NCBI GenBank assembly: GCA_963815135.1 | Contig: CAWFFO010000011.1 | Coordinates: forward strand, 1 to 64,000 | Reading direction: 5' to 3' | Length of the DNA: 64,000 bases | DNA from: CAIWTU01 sp963815135 | GTDB taxonomy: Bacteria; Desulfobacterota; Desulfuromonadia; Geobacterales; Geobacteraceae | In this document: positions 8,086-17,863 of the stretch, piece after piece | Layout: each line of letters starts with the position of its first letter | Position numbering within the stretch: position 1 is the stretch's first letter | The notes under the pieces: model-generated | What the model was told of the DNA's origin: nothing | Databases searched by the model: none | Seen by the model: the letters and a program-made list of their open reading frames with translations, nothing else | Translations under genes and position numbers: made by a program

Positions 8086-9171
8086 TTACGGGCTACCGAC
8101 TGGCGAGGGTTCATCGGAGTTCAAATTTTTGTTCAGGGGGTCAAAACCTTCTTCCGGCATGCCTGAAAGCAGGTTTGACTGTTCCTTGACCGGTTTGCGC
8201 ATGCCGCCTGATTCGCAACCATTGTCTTTGTAATTGTCCGACTCCAGTATTTTTCGCAATTTTTCCAGTGCCTTGGACTCAATCTGCCGGATCCGCTCCC
8301 GGGTTACGCCGAATATAATTCCAATACTGTCCAGGGTTCGCGGATCGGTGTCCTGCAGCCCGAAACGCATTCTGATAATTTTACGTTCACTTGCCGTAAG
8401 TGTTTCAAGCCATCTGGATACCGCCTCGAAATTGTTCACTTCTTCGAGGAGCAGGTCGGGGGGAGGGGCTGAAGAATCTTCGATGGTGTCGGAGAGAAAA
8501 TAATCCTGGTTTTCACCCATCGGCTTGTCAATGGAATATGTTTTTTTCCTCAGGACCATGAGCCTGCGTATATATGCCGCATCCATATTCAATTCCGAGG
8601 CTATTTCGAAGATTGTCGGCTCACGGTTCAGCACTCGTGTCAGCCCGGCTGTGACCCTCAACATGCGGTTCAAATCATCGGAAACGTGTACCGGAAGCCT
8701 TATCGTTCTCGACATGTTTATCAGGGCGCGTTCAATGGATTGGCGGATCCACCAGGTTGCGTAGGTTGAAAACCTGCATTCTTTTGCGATCTGGAATTTT
8801 TCCACAGCTTTGATAAGGCCGATATTCCCCTCTTCGATGAGGTCCAGGAATGGCAGGCCGCGGTTGATATAACGTTTGGCGATCTTGACGACAAGCCGCA
8901 GGTTGGATTCTATCATCCTGTCCCTGGCCGCCTTGTCTCCCATGTCAATGCGAACGGCAAGTTCTCTTTCCTCTTCAGCGGTCAGAAGTTTCGTTTTTTG
9001 AATCTCCCGGAGATAATGCTTGATGGCCTCGTCGTAATGGCCCTCCGATAACAGGTTATTTTCTCCTTCGTTCGCCTCTTCAAGATCAATCGTTCCGGAG
9101 TCCGGTTCTGTCATTGGTTCCAGTTGTCCGGTAATTTCCTCGTCGAAGTTTCCCTGGTTATTTTCTGTCAT
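8086..9171 (-). CDS. rpoS: RNA polymerase sigma factor RpoS
   Basis: A primary-like stationary-phase sigma factor. Region 1.2 is seen as AIKHYLREIQKTKLLTAEEE. Region 2 is seen as NLRLVVKIAKRYINRGLPFL and FSTYATWWIRQSIERALI, region 3 around RMLRVTAGLTRVLNREPT, and region 4 as TLDSIGIIFGVTRERIRQIE. It lacks the long region 1.1 and non-conserved insert of RpoD, which supports RpoS. At 361 residues it has about 50 extra residues after region 4 (ESGGMRKPVKEQSNLLS onward), unusual for RpoS. In Geobacter, RpoS controls oxygen tolerance and stationary survival (family knowledge). Confidence 0.9.
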   Translation of the reverse strand: MTENNQGNFDEEITGQLEPMTEPDSGTIDLEEANEGENNLLSEGHYDEAIKHYLREIQKTKLLTAEEERELAVRIDMGDKAARDRMIESNLRLVVKIAKRYINRGLPFLDLIEEGNIGLIKAVEKFQIAKECRFSTYATWWIRQSIERALINMSRTIRLPVHVSDDLNRMLRVTAGLTRVLNREPTIFEIASELNMDAAYIRRLMVLRKKTYSIDKPMGENQDYFLSDTIEDSSAPPPDLLLEEVNNFEAVSRWLETLTASERKIIRMRFGLQDTDPRTLDSIGIIFGVTRERIRQIESKALEKLRKILESDNYKDNGCESGGMRKPVKEQSNLLSGMPEEGFDPLNKNLNSDEPSPVGSP

Positions 9172-9331
9172 GTTATCTCGCTTCCGAGGCTGAATGACCT
9201 CTGCTCTCTATTTCGGTCAGGAGGCCGTTTCTGTATTTGGAAATGGAAATTTCAAGCTGCAGTTGCAAAAAGTCAGTTTCCGGCAAAGTGTTTTGGCATC
9301 CTGTACAAACTTGCCAAGCAAAACGGACCTG

Positions 9332-9529
9332 TCATATTTTTGATTTACTTTCGAGAGTTTTGTAGGAATTGTTCCTGATTATGCATTTCTGGTGATTTTT
9401 TGCATTGACCCATTCATTTGATCCAGGTTGGAAAAACGCTACTACAATCCCTCTTTCAATAAGGTCGTGAAGCTCGTGGTCTTCCACATAGCCTCGGCTT
9501 TTGTCACTGCAAAGCACCCTCACAAGCAT
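9332..9529 (-). CDS. Small conserved-type protein, function unknown
   Basis: A 65-residue protein starting MLVRVLCSDKSRGYVEDHEL with a good ribosome site (GGGGAG). The pattern of a short beta strand, a VEDxxLxDLIxxG segment and IVAF recurs in small proteins I associate with Geobacter genomes. No enzyme motif, signal peptide or membrane segment is seen. Function is unknown. Confidence 0.6.
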   Translation of the reverse strand: MLVRVLCSDKSRGYVEDHELHDLIERGIVVAFFQPGSNEWVNAKNHQKCIIRNNSYKTLESKSKI

Positions 9530-9639
9530 TGTGTCTCCCCTAGCGGTTTTTATTTTTGGTAAACAGATATAAGTTTACTCTGTTGAAACTTAATTACAAT
9601 ATCGAGAAAGCGGTATTTGTGGATTTCCCGCAAGGATTA

Positions 9640-9667
9640 TTGACCGCTATTCAAACAGGGCTATACT
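9640..9667 (+). promoter_or_regulatory. Sigma70-type promoter for zwf
   Basis: TTGACC (9640-9645) and TATACT (9662-9667) with a 16-bp spacer lie 93 bp upstream of the zwf start. Both hexamers are close to consensus. No terminator separates them from the gene. Confidence 0.55.
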
Positions 9668-9759
9668 TCATTTTAAATGAGGACGAGACCGGGCGGGACC
9701 GGAAGAGATTCCATCCCGGTTACATGATGTAATCAGCTGCGACCAGGAGAGGTGAAAAA

Positions 9760-11148
9760 ATGGTGGACAAAGTCTCCGATGCTTTTGTTTTCTTCGGCGC
9801 GACCGGAGACCTCGCTTACAAGAAAATCTTCCCCGCGCTGCAGGGACTGGTGCGGCTCGGCCGTCTCGATGTTCCCGTTGTCGGCGTGGCAAAATCCGGG
9901 TGGGACCTCGAACAGCTGAAAGAGCGTGCCCGGGACAGTCTGGAAAACCATGGCGGTGTGGACGCCGAGGCGTTCGACAAGCTTTGCTCCCTCATGCATT
10001 ACATCGACGGCGACTACAGTGATCCCGAAACATACAAGAATCTCTGTTCAGTTCTCGGCAACTCCACTCGTCCACTGTATTATCTGGCGATCCCCCCGAG
10101 CATGTTCGGCACGGTCGTCGAAGGTCTTGCCGGATCAGGCTGTCTGCGCAAACCACGGGTGGTCGTCGAGAAGCCGTTCGGGCGGAACCTTTCTTCCGCT
10201 CATGAATTAAACGGAATCCTCGGCTCGGTCTTTGACGCCTCCTCGATCTTCAGGATAGACCACTTCCTCGGAAAGGAACCTGTACAGAATATCTATTATA
10301 CCCGGTTTGCCAACTCCATCTTCGAACCGATCTGGAACCGGAACTACATAGCATCGGTACAGATCACCATGGCCGAAAATTTCGGTGTGATGGGACGTGG
10401 AAAGTTTTACGAGGAGGTGGGGGCGATCCGTGACGTGCTGCAGAATCATCTTCTTGAAGTGGTGGCCTTTCTGGCGATGGACGCCCCGGTCGCGGATGAG
10501 CATGAATCCTTCCACAACGAGAGTACCCGCCTGCTTCGTGCCGTAAAATCCATCCATCCGGACAACATCGTGCGTGGCCAGTTCCACGGCTACCGACGGG
10601 AACCGGGCGTAGCTCCCGATTCGCAGGTTGAAACTTATGTTGCGGTAAGGCTCTTCATCGATACCTGGCGGTGGGCGGGGGTACCCTTTTTCATTCGCGC
10701 AGGCAAATGCCTCCCGGTTACCTCCACGACCGTTACCGTCGAGTTCAAACGCCCCCCGCGTGAGACATTCGGCGAGATCGTCCCCTTCTTCTCCAACCAT
10801 CTCCGCTTCCGCCTCAGCCCGGATGTTCTGATCGGTCTTGGAGTCAGGGTCAAGGTGCCGGGCGAGAAAAAGGTGGGACAGGACGTGGAACTGATCGCCC
10901 TGCAGAATGTAGGGGATGTCATGACTCCTTACGAACGGTTACTGGGTGACGCCCTGGCCGGGGATGCCACGCTGTTCGCCTCGGAGGCATCGGTCGAAGA
11001 GCAATGGCGGATCGTCGATACGATCCTGGGTAGTGCAACCCCCCTGTATTTCTATGAGCAGAACAGCTGGGGACCCGCCGAAGCCGACCAGGTAATAGCC
11101 CGGGACGGTAGCTGGTACAATCCGAAAGCAGAGGGCCAGGCCGTATGA
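9760..11148 (+). CDS. zwf: Glucose-6-phosphate 1-dehydrogenase
   Basis: Oxidises glucose-6-phosphate to 6-phosphogluconolactone with NADP/NAD, the entry to the oxidative pentose phosphate pathway. FFGATGDLAYKKIFPAL (about residues 11-27) is the nucleotide-binding GxxGDLA motif. RIDHFLGKEPVQNI (about 164-177) is the substrate-binding signature with the conserved lysine. Length 462 is slightly short for the family (about 480-500). The start follows AGGAGAGG. It leads a plus-strand group with mscS, ppsA and ppc. Confidence 0.95.
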   Translation: MVDKVSDAFVFFGATGDLAYKKIFPALQGLVRLGRLDVPVVGVAKSGWDLEQLKERARDSLENHGGVDAEAFDKLCSLMHYIDGDYSDPETYKNLCSVLGNSTRPLYYLAIPPSMFGTVVEGLAGSGCLRKPRVVVEKPFGRNLSSAHELNGILGSVFDASSIFRIDHFLGKEPVQNIYYTRFANSIFEPIWNRNYIASVQITMAENFGVMGRGKFYEEVGAIRDVLQNHLLEVVAFLAMDAPVADEHESFHNESTRLLRAVKSIHPDNIVRGQFHGYRREPGVAPDSQVETYVAVRLFIDTWRWAGVPFFIRAGKCLPVTSTTVTVEFKRPPRETFGEIVPFFSNHLRFRLSPDVLIGLGVRVKVPGEKKVGQDVELIALQNVGDVMTPYERLLGDALAGDATLFASEASVEEQWRIVDTILGSATPLYFYEQNSWGPAEADQVIARDGSWYNPKAEGQAV

Positions 11149-11170
11149 ACTACTTGCCCGGGGACAAGAT

Positions 11171-12085
11171 ATGGAAGCGTTTCTGAATTTTCTGGACAAG
11201 GTCAAATCGCTTCTCTCCATTCCGCTCATCAAGGCCGGAAACATGGAGATTACCCTCTGGACCCTTGTATACCTGATCGTACTGCTTTTTCTTCTCTTCT
11301 ATGTCTCGGGCAAGCTGAAAACACTTGTGGCAGAACGACTCCTGGTCGGCAGAGTCATGGATATCGGTATTCGCCAGGCCATTGCCACCATCCTCCGTTA
11401 CGCCGTATTGGTGGTCGGATTCGTCATTATCCTGCAGACCGCGGGAATAGACCTTACCGCATTGAATGTTCTGGCCGGTGCGGTCGGCATTGGAGTCGGC
11501 TTCGGACTCCAGAATGTAATCAGCAATTTCATCAGCGGCCTGATAATTCTCTTCGAACGGCCCATAAAAATAGGCGACCGGATCGAGGTCGGCAACGTTG
11601 AGGGGGATGTTTCCAAGATCAGTACTCGCAGCACGACAGTGGTGACGAACGACAATATAGCAATCATTGTCCCCAATTCCAAATTCATCACTGAAAACGT
11701 CATAAACTGGAGCTACACCGATGCTACGGTGAGGTTCAGAGTCCCGGTGGGCATATCCTACGACAGTGATGTCCGCCTGGTGAAGAAACTGCTTCTCGAA
11801 GTAGCCGGTAAAAATCCCGATGTCCTGGAGCAGCCCGTACCCATGGTTCTGTTCATGGGTTTCGGCGACAGCGCGTTACTTTTTGAGTTGCGGGTCTGGA
11901 CCAACACTCTCAGCCATCGCAAGAACATACTTGTCAGTTCCCTCAATTTCGCCATTTTTGAAATATTCAGAGAGCATAATATCGAAATTCCGTTTCCCCA
12001 GAGGGACATTCATTTTCGCAGCGGAGAGGCCGGAGCTCCGAAAGAGGCACAAACCGAAGGGCAAAGTGCGACCAATGATGAGTGA
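11171..12085 (+). CDS. MscS-family mechanosensitive channel
   Basis: A small-conductance mechanosensitive channel of the inner membrane, 304 residues. Three N-terminal hydrophobic helices (about residues 25-45, 62-85, 90-115) precede the pore-lining segment VGIGVGFGLQNVISNFISGL and the signature ILFERPIKIGDRIEV. The cytoplasmic beta domain (VPNSKFITENVINWS) and the C-terminal mixed domain follow. It lies 22 bp after zwf, so is probably co-transcribed. Expected role: release of solutes on hypo-osmotic shock. Confidence 0.92.
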   Translation: MEAFLNFLDKVKSLLSIPLIKAGNMEITLWTLVYLIVLLFLLFYVSGKLKTLVAERLLVGRVMDIGIRQAIATILRYAVLVVGFVIILQTAGIDLTALNVLAGAVGIGVGFGLQNVISNFISGLIILFERPIKIGDRIEVGNVEGDVSKISTRSTTVVTNDNIAIIVPNSKFITENVINWSYTDATVRFRVPVGISYDSDVRLVKKLLLEVAGKNPDVLEQPVPMVLFMGFGDSALLFELRVWTNTLSHRKNILVSSLNFAIFEIFREHNIEIPFPQRDIHFRSGEAGAPKEAQTEGQSATNDE

Positions 12086-12114
12086 CAAAATTCAATGTTT
12101 AAAAGAGAGAAACC

Positions 12115-14505
12115 ATGGCAGACAATAATAAATACATCCGCTGGTTCGAGAATCTCGGTTCATCCGATGTACCCCTGGTCGGCGGGAAAAACGCCTCTCT
12201 CGGGGAAATGGTCAGGTCCATGGGGGATGCCGGGATAAGGGTGCCCGGCGGTTTTGCCCTGACAGCGGAAGCCTACTGGAAATTTCTCGATTTCAACGGT
12301 ATCAGGGACAGGATCGCCGGTCAGATGGAACAATTCCGTGCAGGAAGCAAACCTTTGGCGGAAACCGGCAAGGCCGTCCGCCGTCTGTTCCGGACGGCGC
12401 GTTTTCCGGAAGACATCGCCGAAGCCTTACTGGGCGCATATCGCGCACTTGGCGGCAGATACGGCACGGACCAGGCGGATGTGGCCGTGCGCAGCAGCGC
12501 CACCGCGGAGGACCTGCCCGAGGCAAGCTTTGCCGGTCAGCAGGAAAGTTTTCTCAACGTGAGGGGCGACGAAGACCTCCTTGACGCCTGCAGGCTTTGC
12601 TGTGCGTCCCTGTTCACTGACAGGGCCATCAGCTACCGCAAGGAAAAGGGTTTCGATGACATGAAAGTCGCCCTTTCGGTGGGGGTGCAGAAAATGGTCC
12701 GCTCCGACAAGGCGGGCGCCGGGGTTATGTTTTCCATCGACACGGAGACCGGCTTCCGGGACGCAGTCGTGATCAACGCCTCCTGGGGGCTGGGTGAAAA
12801 CGTGGTCAAGGGGGTGGTGAACCCGGACGAATATATGGTCTTCAAGCCGCTTCTGGGCGATAGGCGCTATCGCCCCGTCATAGAGAAGAACCTCGGTGCC
12901 AAGGAAAAGAAGATGATTTATTCAGATGGGGGCAAGGCAGGCACTAAAAGTGTCGCTACAAGCCGGGATGAGCGGCGATCTTTCGTTCTTGACGACGACG
13001 AGATCCTCCGGCTGGCCCGCTGGGCCTGCGCCATCGAGGAGCATTACGGCATGCCCATGGACATCGAGTGGGCCAAGGATGGCGAAAGCGGCGGACTGTT
13101 CATCGTCCAGGCTCGTCCGGAAACGGTCCAGGCGCGACGGGAGGCCGCGGTGATGAAGACCTTCGATCTGAAGGAAAAGGGTGAACTGCTCGTGACCGGC
13201 CTCGCCATCGGCGAAGCGATCGCCGCCGGCAAAGCCCTGGTCATCATGAGTACTGATGAAATCGGGCGGTTTCGGGACGGGGCGGTGCTGGTGACCGCCA
13301 TGACCGATCCTGACTGGGTGCCGATCATGAAAAGGGCCGCCGCTATCGTCACCGACCATGGCGGTCGCACTTCCCATGCGGCCATTGTCAGCAGGGAGCT
13401 GGGGATACCTGCCATAGTGGGAGCCGGTGACGCGACCCGCCTGCTGAAGGATGACCAGGAAATCACCGTCAGCTGCGCCGAGGGGGACCGGGGGCATGTC
13501 TACCGTGGAATCCTTCCCTTCGGGGAAACGGAGGTCAACCTGGAAGATATCCCCGAAACCCGCACGCAAATCATGATGAACATTGCAAGCCCCGACGCGG
13601 CCTTCCGCTGGTGGCGCCTTCCCTGCAAGGGAATAGGGTTGGCGCGGATGGAGTTCATCATCAACAACATCATCAAGATCCATCCCATGGCACTGGTATG
13701 CTATGACCGGCTCGAGGACAAAAAGGCGAAGCGTATCATAGAAGAGCTGACCGAGGGGTACGCCGACAGGGAAGAGTATTTCGTCGACCATCTCGCCCAG
13801 GGTATCGCCAAGATAGCGGCGTCCCGCTATCCCTGGCCGGTAATCGTCCGGATGAGCGATTTCAAGACCAACGAGTACGCCAACCTCATCGGCGGTGCTG
13901 GTTTCGAGCCGAGGGAGGATAACCCCATGCTCGGTTTTCGTGGTGCATCCCGCTATTACAACGAACGCTACCGTGCGGGTTTTGCCCTCGAATGCAGGGC
14001 GATCAGAAGGGTCAGGGAGGAGATCGGTCTTGACAACGTGGTGGTCATGATCCCCTTCTGTCGCACTCTGGAAGAGGCGGACAAGGTCCTGGCGGTGATG
14101 GCCTCCAACGGTCTGGCAAGGGGAAAAGAAGGTCTTCAGGTATACGTCATGGCGGAGATACCCTCCAATGTGGTCCTCGCGGATAAGTTCGCCGAGCGCT
14201 TTGACGGTTTTTCCATAGGATCCAATGACCTCACGCAGCTGGTGCTTGGCATAGACCGCGACTCGGCAGAGCTGGCGGAGCTTTTCGACGAACGGAACGA
14301 GGCGGTCATGGAGATGATCCGCAGCCTGATCCGAAGCGCGGCGAAGTGCGGGGCGAAAGTGGGCATCTGCGGCCAGGCACCCAGCGATTACCCGGAATTC
14401 GCTGAATTCCTGGTGAAGGAAGGGATAGATTCCATTTCCCTCAATCCGGACAGCGTCATTGCCACCCTCAGGAGAGTGGCAAGGGTGGAAAGAGGAGAGA
14501 ATTGA
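12115..14505 (+). CDS. ppsA: Phosphoenolpyruvate synthase
   Basis: Makes PEP, AMP and phosphate from pyruvate, ATP and water, for gluconeogenesis from acetate-derived pyruvate. At 796 residues it has the normal length. The N-terminal ATP-binding domain shows VPLVGGKNASLGEM and AVRSSATAEDLPEASFAGQQ. The phosphohistidine motif is GGRTSHAAIVSRELGIPA with the catalytic His near residue 421. The C-terminal TIM barrel has SIGSNDLTQLVLGIDRDS and the catalytic Cys in GICGQAPSD. The frame is clean and codon use matches zwf and ppc. Confidence 0.95.
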   Translation: MADNNKYIRWFENLGSSDVPLVGGKNASLGEMVRSMGDAGIRVPGGFALTAEAYWKFLDFNGIRDRIAGQMEQFRAGSKPLAETGKAVRRLFRTARFPEDIAEALLGAYRALGGRYGTDQADVAVRSSATAEDLPEASFAGQQESFLNVRGDEDLLDACRLCCASLFTDRAISYRKEKGFDDMKVALSVGVQKMVRSDKAGAGVMFSIDTETGFRDAVVINASWGLGENVVKGVVNPDEYMVFKPLLGDRRYRPVIEKNLGAKEKKMIYSDGGKAGTKSVATSRDERRSFVLDDDEILRLARWACAIEEHYGMPMDIEWAKDGESGGLFIVQARPETVQARREAAVMKTFDLKEKGELLVTGLAIGEAIAAGKALVIMSTDEIGRFRDGAVLVTAMTDPDWVPIMKRAAAIVTDHGGRTSHAAIVSRELGIPAIVGAGDATRLLKDDQEITVSCAEGDRGHVYRGILPFGETEVNLEDIPETRTQIMMNIASPDAAFRWWRLPCKGIGLARMEFIINNIIKIHPMALVCYDRLEDKKAKRIIEELTEGYADREEYFVDHLAQGIAKIAASRYPWPVIVRMSDFKTNEYANLIGGAGFEPREDNPMLGFRGASRYYNERYRAGFALECRAIRRVREEIGLDNVVVMIPFCRTLEEADKVLAVMASNGLARGKEGLQVYVMAEIPSNVVLADKFAERFDGFSIGSNDLTQLVLGIDRDSAELAELFDERNEAVMEMIRSLIRSAAKCGAKVGICGQAPSDYPEFAEFLVKEGIDSISLNPDSVIATLRRVARVERGEN

Positions 14506-14585
14506 AACAGCATCTTAGTCTGTGCAAGTCATTATTCGCCGATGTCAGTCCGTGTCGTCCGACAACCTGAGGAAGGCTGTTTAAC

Positions 14586-17345
14586 ATGAATGAATGCGAA
14601 AACTACTGGAAAGCCGAAGACCAGTCGGCCAGGCTGGCCGAGCTGGCGGGAGACGATCAGGATCTGGCCGAGATGCCGCTCAGAAGAGACGTCCGTTCCC
14701 TGGGGATGCTTCTGGGCGAGGTAATCCGGGGGCAGGCGGGTATGGATGTGTACGAGGCGGAAGAGGAACTTCGCCAACTGGCTATCCGTCATCGCCGTCT
14801 CATGGATCAGGGCGAGGTCTCACCCGACATGCCTGGTGAGCGCGAGCTCAGAGAACGGGCGAGTGAAATCGTCCGGGGAATGAGCATCGAGGATGCATTC
14901 GATATAGTCAAGGCCTTCGGCACCTACTTCGAGCTGGCCAACCTGGCCGAATCGAACCACCGGAAACGGAGACTGCGCGCCATGCGGCTTGATCCCGGCG
15001 GCAAGGACAAACCCGGTTCGCTGCGCGGCACGCTGCGGAAGATGCGGGATGCCGGGATAAGCGGAGAGAAGGCCCTGGAATTATTGGGGCGGGTGGAAGT
15101 GACTCCGGTGTTTACCGCCCATCCCACCGAGGTGGCGCGGCGGGAGGTGCTGTACAAAAGGCGCCGCATCGCCCTGAAGCTGGAGGAACTGGACCGGCTC
15201 CCGCTCACCGCCACGGGCGCTGCCCGAATGCAGGCGGCGATTCTGGCTGAGGTAGCGGCGATCTGGCAGACCGACGCCGTGCGCAGGCGCCGGCCGACCG
15301 TGGACGACGAAATCCGCATGGGCCTCGACCATTACCCCGATTCCCTGATCAACCCTCTTCCGGCATTCTACGATGATATGGCGGAAGCCTTCCGGGATGT
15401 GTACCGCATGAATATACAGACCCGTGACCTTCCGACAGTCGTCAGATTCGGTTCCTGGGTGGGGGGCGATCGTGACGGCAATCCGTACGTGACACCCGAA
15501 TCGACCCGGACCGCCCTGCGTATGGCGCGGGAGACGATCCTCGGGCATTACCTGTCCGCCGTGGATGAACTGCGTGAGCTGCTGACCCCCTCGGTGTGCC
15601 GGGTCGGGGCCGCACCGGCCATAACGGAGGCCCTGGAACACTACGCCAAGACGATGCCCGCCCTCTCCGTAGAGATCGATTCATTCCCTTACTGCGAACT
15701 CTACCGCAAATTCCTGACTTGCGTGCGTTACCGGCTGGATCATGCCCGGCGGGAAATAACGAACGGCGAAGCCTACCCTGATGCCGAGTCTTTTGCAGCC
15801 GACCTGGAGCTTATACGGGAGAGCCTGGTGTGCGGAAAGGGAGAGAGGCTGGCCGTGGCCTATGTCGATCCCCTGTTGCGGCAGTTGCGGACCTTCGGAC
15901 TTCACCTGCACACCATCGATATCCGCCAGCATGCCGGGGTCCATGCAGGTGTACTGTGTGAGCTGGCGGCCGGAAGTGATCTGGGGAACCTCAGTCCATC
16001 GCGGGATACGGTAAACCTGCTGTCTACCCTGAGGAGCGTCTCACTTCTGAAAAAAAGGTATCCGGCAGCGGCAATGAGCCGCTACGTAATCAGTGGGGCA
16101 AGCTGCGCGCAGGATGTTCTTTCACTGGTCCGGCTCATGGAACTGTGCGGGATTGACGTCGCAGCATCACCAGGCGGAACGGAGCCGGGAATGATGCCGG
16201 TTCCGCTGTTCGAATTCATAGAGGACCTGAAGGATGCGGCTGAGGTCTGTCGTGACCTCTGGACGCGGGAGGCCTACCGGCCATACCTGGATTCGTGGGG
16301 AGGACGGCAGGAGGTGATGCTCGGCTACTCCGATTCCAACAAGGACGGCGGCATGCTTACCGGTTCCTGGGAGCTTTACAAGGCGCACCGGGCACTGCAC
16401 AAAGTGGCCGGTGAATGCGGCGTGCGGCTGAGCCTGTTTCACGGCAGGGGCGGCACGGTCGGCAGGGGTGGGGGGCCGACCTACCGGGCAATCACCGCCC
16501 AGCCGCCCGGCGCGTTCACCGGAACCATCCGCATCACCGAGCAGGGGGAGGTGGTCAACTGGAAATATTCCGATGCAGTCATCGCCGGAAGGAATCTCGA
16601 GCTCATGGTAGCGGCCTGTCTCGACGCCGTGGCATTCCCCGGCACCATAGGAGATGAGAAAAGAGAATGGCAGGATACCATGGAGGAACTTTCGGCGACT
16701 GCCTGCGAATTCTACCGGGAGCGGATTTCCCGCAATCCGGACATCATTCCCTATTTCGAGCAGGCGACACCGGTGATGGAATTCGAGGTGGCCAAGATAG
16801 GGTCACGCCCTGCAAAACGCACGGAAAGTCGGGACATTTCCGCTTTGCGCGCAATTCCCTGGGGGTTCGGATGGATGCAGAGCAGACATGTGGTCCCCGG
16901 CTGGTTCGGGGTGGGATACGCCCTGGAGAAGTTTTCCGGAGGTGAAAGGCTTCTCCGGGAAATGATGAAGGGGTTTCCGTTTTTCACCGATCTGATCAGG
17001 AACGTGGAACTGGCACTTACCAAAGTGGACCTCCCCCTCGCCGGGCTCTACTCCGAACTTGTCACCGACCCGGAACTTCGCGAACGGGTCTTCGGGATGA
17101 TAGTCGAAGAGTTCCGCAGGACGAGACGGATGGTCCTGTCGGTGACCGGGCAAAACCGTTTCCTGGAAACGAACCCCTCTCTTGCCCGTTCCATCCGGTT
17201 GCGCAACCCCTACGTGGACCCTCTGAGCATGATCCAGATCGAGCTGCTGCGTCGCAAGCGGGCCGGTGAGGAGAGCGAAGAACTTGATTTCGTTCTTGCC
17301 GCAACCATCAACGGCATTGCCGCCGGACTGAGGAATACCGGCTGA
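14586..17345 (+). CDS. ppc: Phosphoenolpyruvate carboxylase
   Basis: Carboxylates PEP with bicarbonate to oxaloacetate, refilling the TCA cycle. At 919 residues it has the family length. Signatures are VFTAHPTEVARREVL (first catalytic His, near residue 178), GYSDSNKDGGM (catalytic Lys region, near 580), LFHGRGGTVGRGGGP (glycine-rich loop, near 617-631) and the universally conserved C-terminal NTG. It lies 80 bp after ppsA, so PEP production and use are adjacent. The start follows GAGGAAGG. It is one clean open frame. Confidence 0.96.
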   Translation: MNECENYWKAEDQSARLAELAGDDQDLAEMPLRRDVRSLGMLLGEVIRGQAGMDVYEAEEELRQLAIRHRRLMDQGEVSPDMPGERELRERASEIVRGMSIEDAFDIVKAFGTYFELANLAESNHRKRRLRAMRLDPGGKDKPGSLRGTLRKMRDAGISGEKALELLGRVEVTPVFTAHPTEVARREVLYKRRRIALKLEELDRLPLTATGAARMQAAILAEVAAIWQTDAVRRRRPTVDDEIRMGLDHYPDSLINPLPAFYDDMAEAFRDVYRMNIQTRDLPTVVRFGSWVGGDRDGNPYVTPESTRTALRMARETILGHYLSAVDELRELLTPSVCRVGAAPAITEALEHYAKTMPALSVEIDSFPYCELYRKFLTCVRYRLDHARREITNGEAYPDAESFAADLELIRESLVCGKGERLAVAYVDPLLRQLRTFGLHLHTIDIRQHAGVHAGVLCELAAGSDLGNLSPSRDTVNLLSTLRSVSLLKKRYPAAAMSRYVISGASCAQDVLSLVRLMELCGIDVAASPGGTEPGMMPVPLFEFIEDLKDAAEVCRDLWTREAYRPYLDSWGGRQEVMLGYSDSNKDGGMLTGSWELYKAHRALHKVAGECGVRLSLFHGRGGTVGRGGGPTYRAITAQPPGAFTGTIRITEQGEVVNWKYSDAVIAGRNLELMVAACLDAVAFPGTIGDEKREWQDTMEELSATACEFYRERISRNPDIIPYFEQATPVMEFEVAKIGSRPAKRTESRDISALRAIPWGFGWMQSRHVVPGWFGVGYALEKFSGGERLLREMMKGFPFFTDLIRNVELALTKVDLPLAGLYSELVTDPELRERVFGMIVEEFRRTRRMVLSVTGQNRFLETNPSLARSIRLRNPYVDPLSMIQIELLRRKRAGEESEELDFVLAATINGIAAGLRNTG

Positions 17346-17530
17346 CGTTTGCACGGGACGAGGCACGAGCGAAGAGGGACGGTTGTTGAAAATAAGGACT
17401 ATGGCAGGCAGCCGGACACCGGATTCACCGAACGTTTTCCGCTCTTGCAACCTGCATCCCGGTGGAGCGGGTGAGGGAAAGATGCCGCGGGCAGTTACTG
17501 TAGTCCTTGCCAATCTTCTCCTGTTAATCA

Positions 17531-17767
17531 TCACCGATGATGATGACCTTCAGAACCGCCGATCAAGGTTCCGGTCAGAACTCCGGCTGCGCCTCCGATC
17601 ACCGCTCCGACCGCGGCGCTGCCTCCTGCGATTGCCGATAAAGCGGCTCCGCCGGCCGCTCCTATGGCGCCTCCGCTCAGAGCCCGCTGCTGGGTAGGAG
17701 TCATGCCCGCGCAACTCAATGTTAAGACAGTCAGGAGGACTGTCGCGAAACTTCTTATGGTTCTCAT
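17531..17767 (-). CDS. Glycine-zipper lipoprotein
   Basis: A 78-residue lipoprotein precursor. MRTIRSFATVLLTVLTLSCAG gives a signal with lipobox (LTLSC). The mature part has a YMGG/glycine-zipper pattern: GGAIGAAGGAALSAIAGGSA and VIGGAAGVLTGTLIGG, which form packed membrane helices in related outer-membrane proteins. It ends in a His tract (GHHHR). GGGAGGTGG upstream of 17767 decides the start over an upstream in-frame Met. Probably an outer-membrane structural lipoprotein; the specific role is unknown. Confidence 0.78.
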   Translation of the reverse strand: MRTIRSFATVLLTVLTLSCAGMTPTQQRALSGGAIGAAGGAALSAIAGGSAAVGAVIGGAAGVLTGTLIGGSEGHHHR

Positions 17768-17863
17768 GCTATTCCACCTCCCTGTTGGGACTTTCAAGTC
17801 CGGCCGAACAGTCATGAAGATGAAACAGGTGCATTTTCGAGCCGGACTCCACGCAACCGCCCA

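Noticed and set aside
10207..10800. Antisense frame of 197 residues in zwf
   Set aside because: Same reason: it mirrors a well-supported sense gene and has no start signals.
12922..13791. Long antisense open frame (289 residues) opposite ppsA
   Set aside because: It lies fully inside a clean, high-GC PEP synthase gene; the composition (Gly/Asp/His/Pro-rich) is that of a shadow frame and there is no ribosome site.
16803..17534. Antisense frame of 243 residues over the end of ppc
   Set aside because: Shadow of the ppc reading frame; the ppc C-terminus with conserved NTG is unambiguous.
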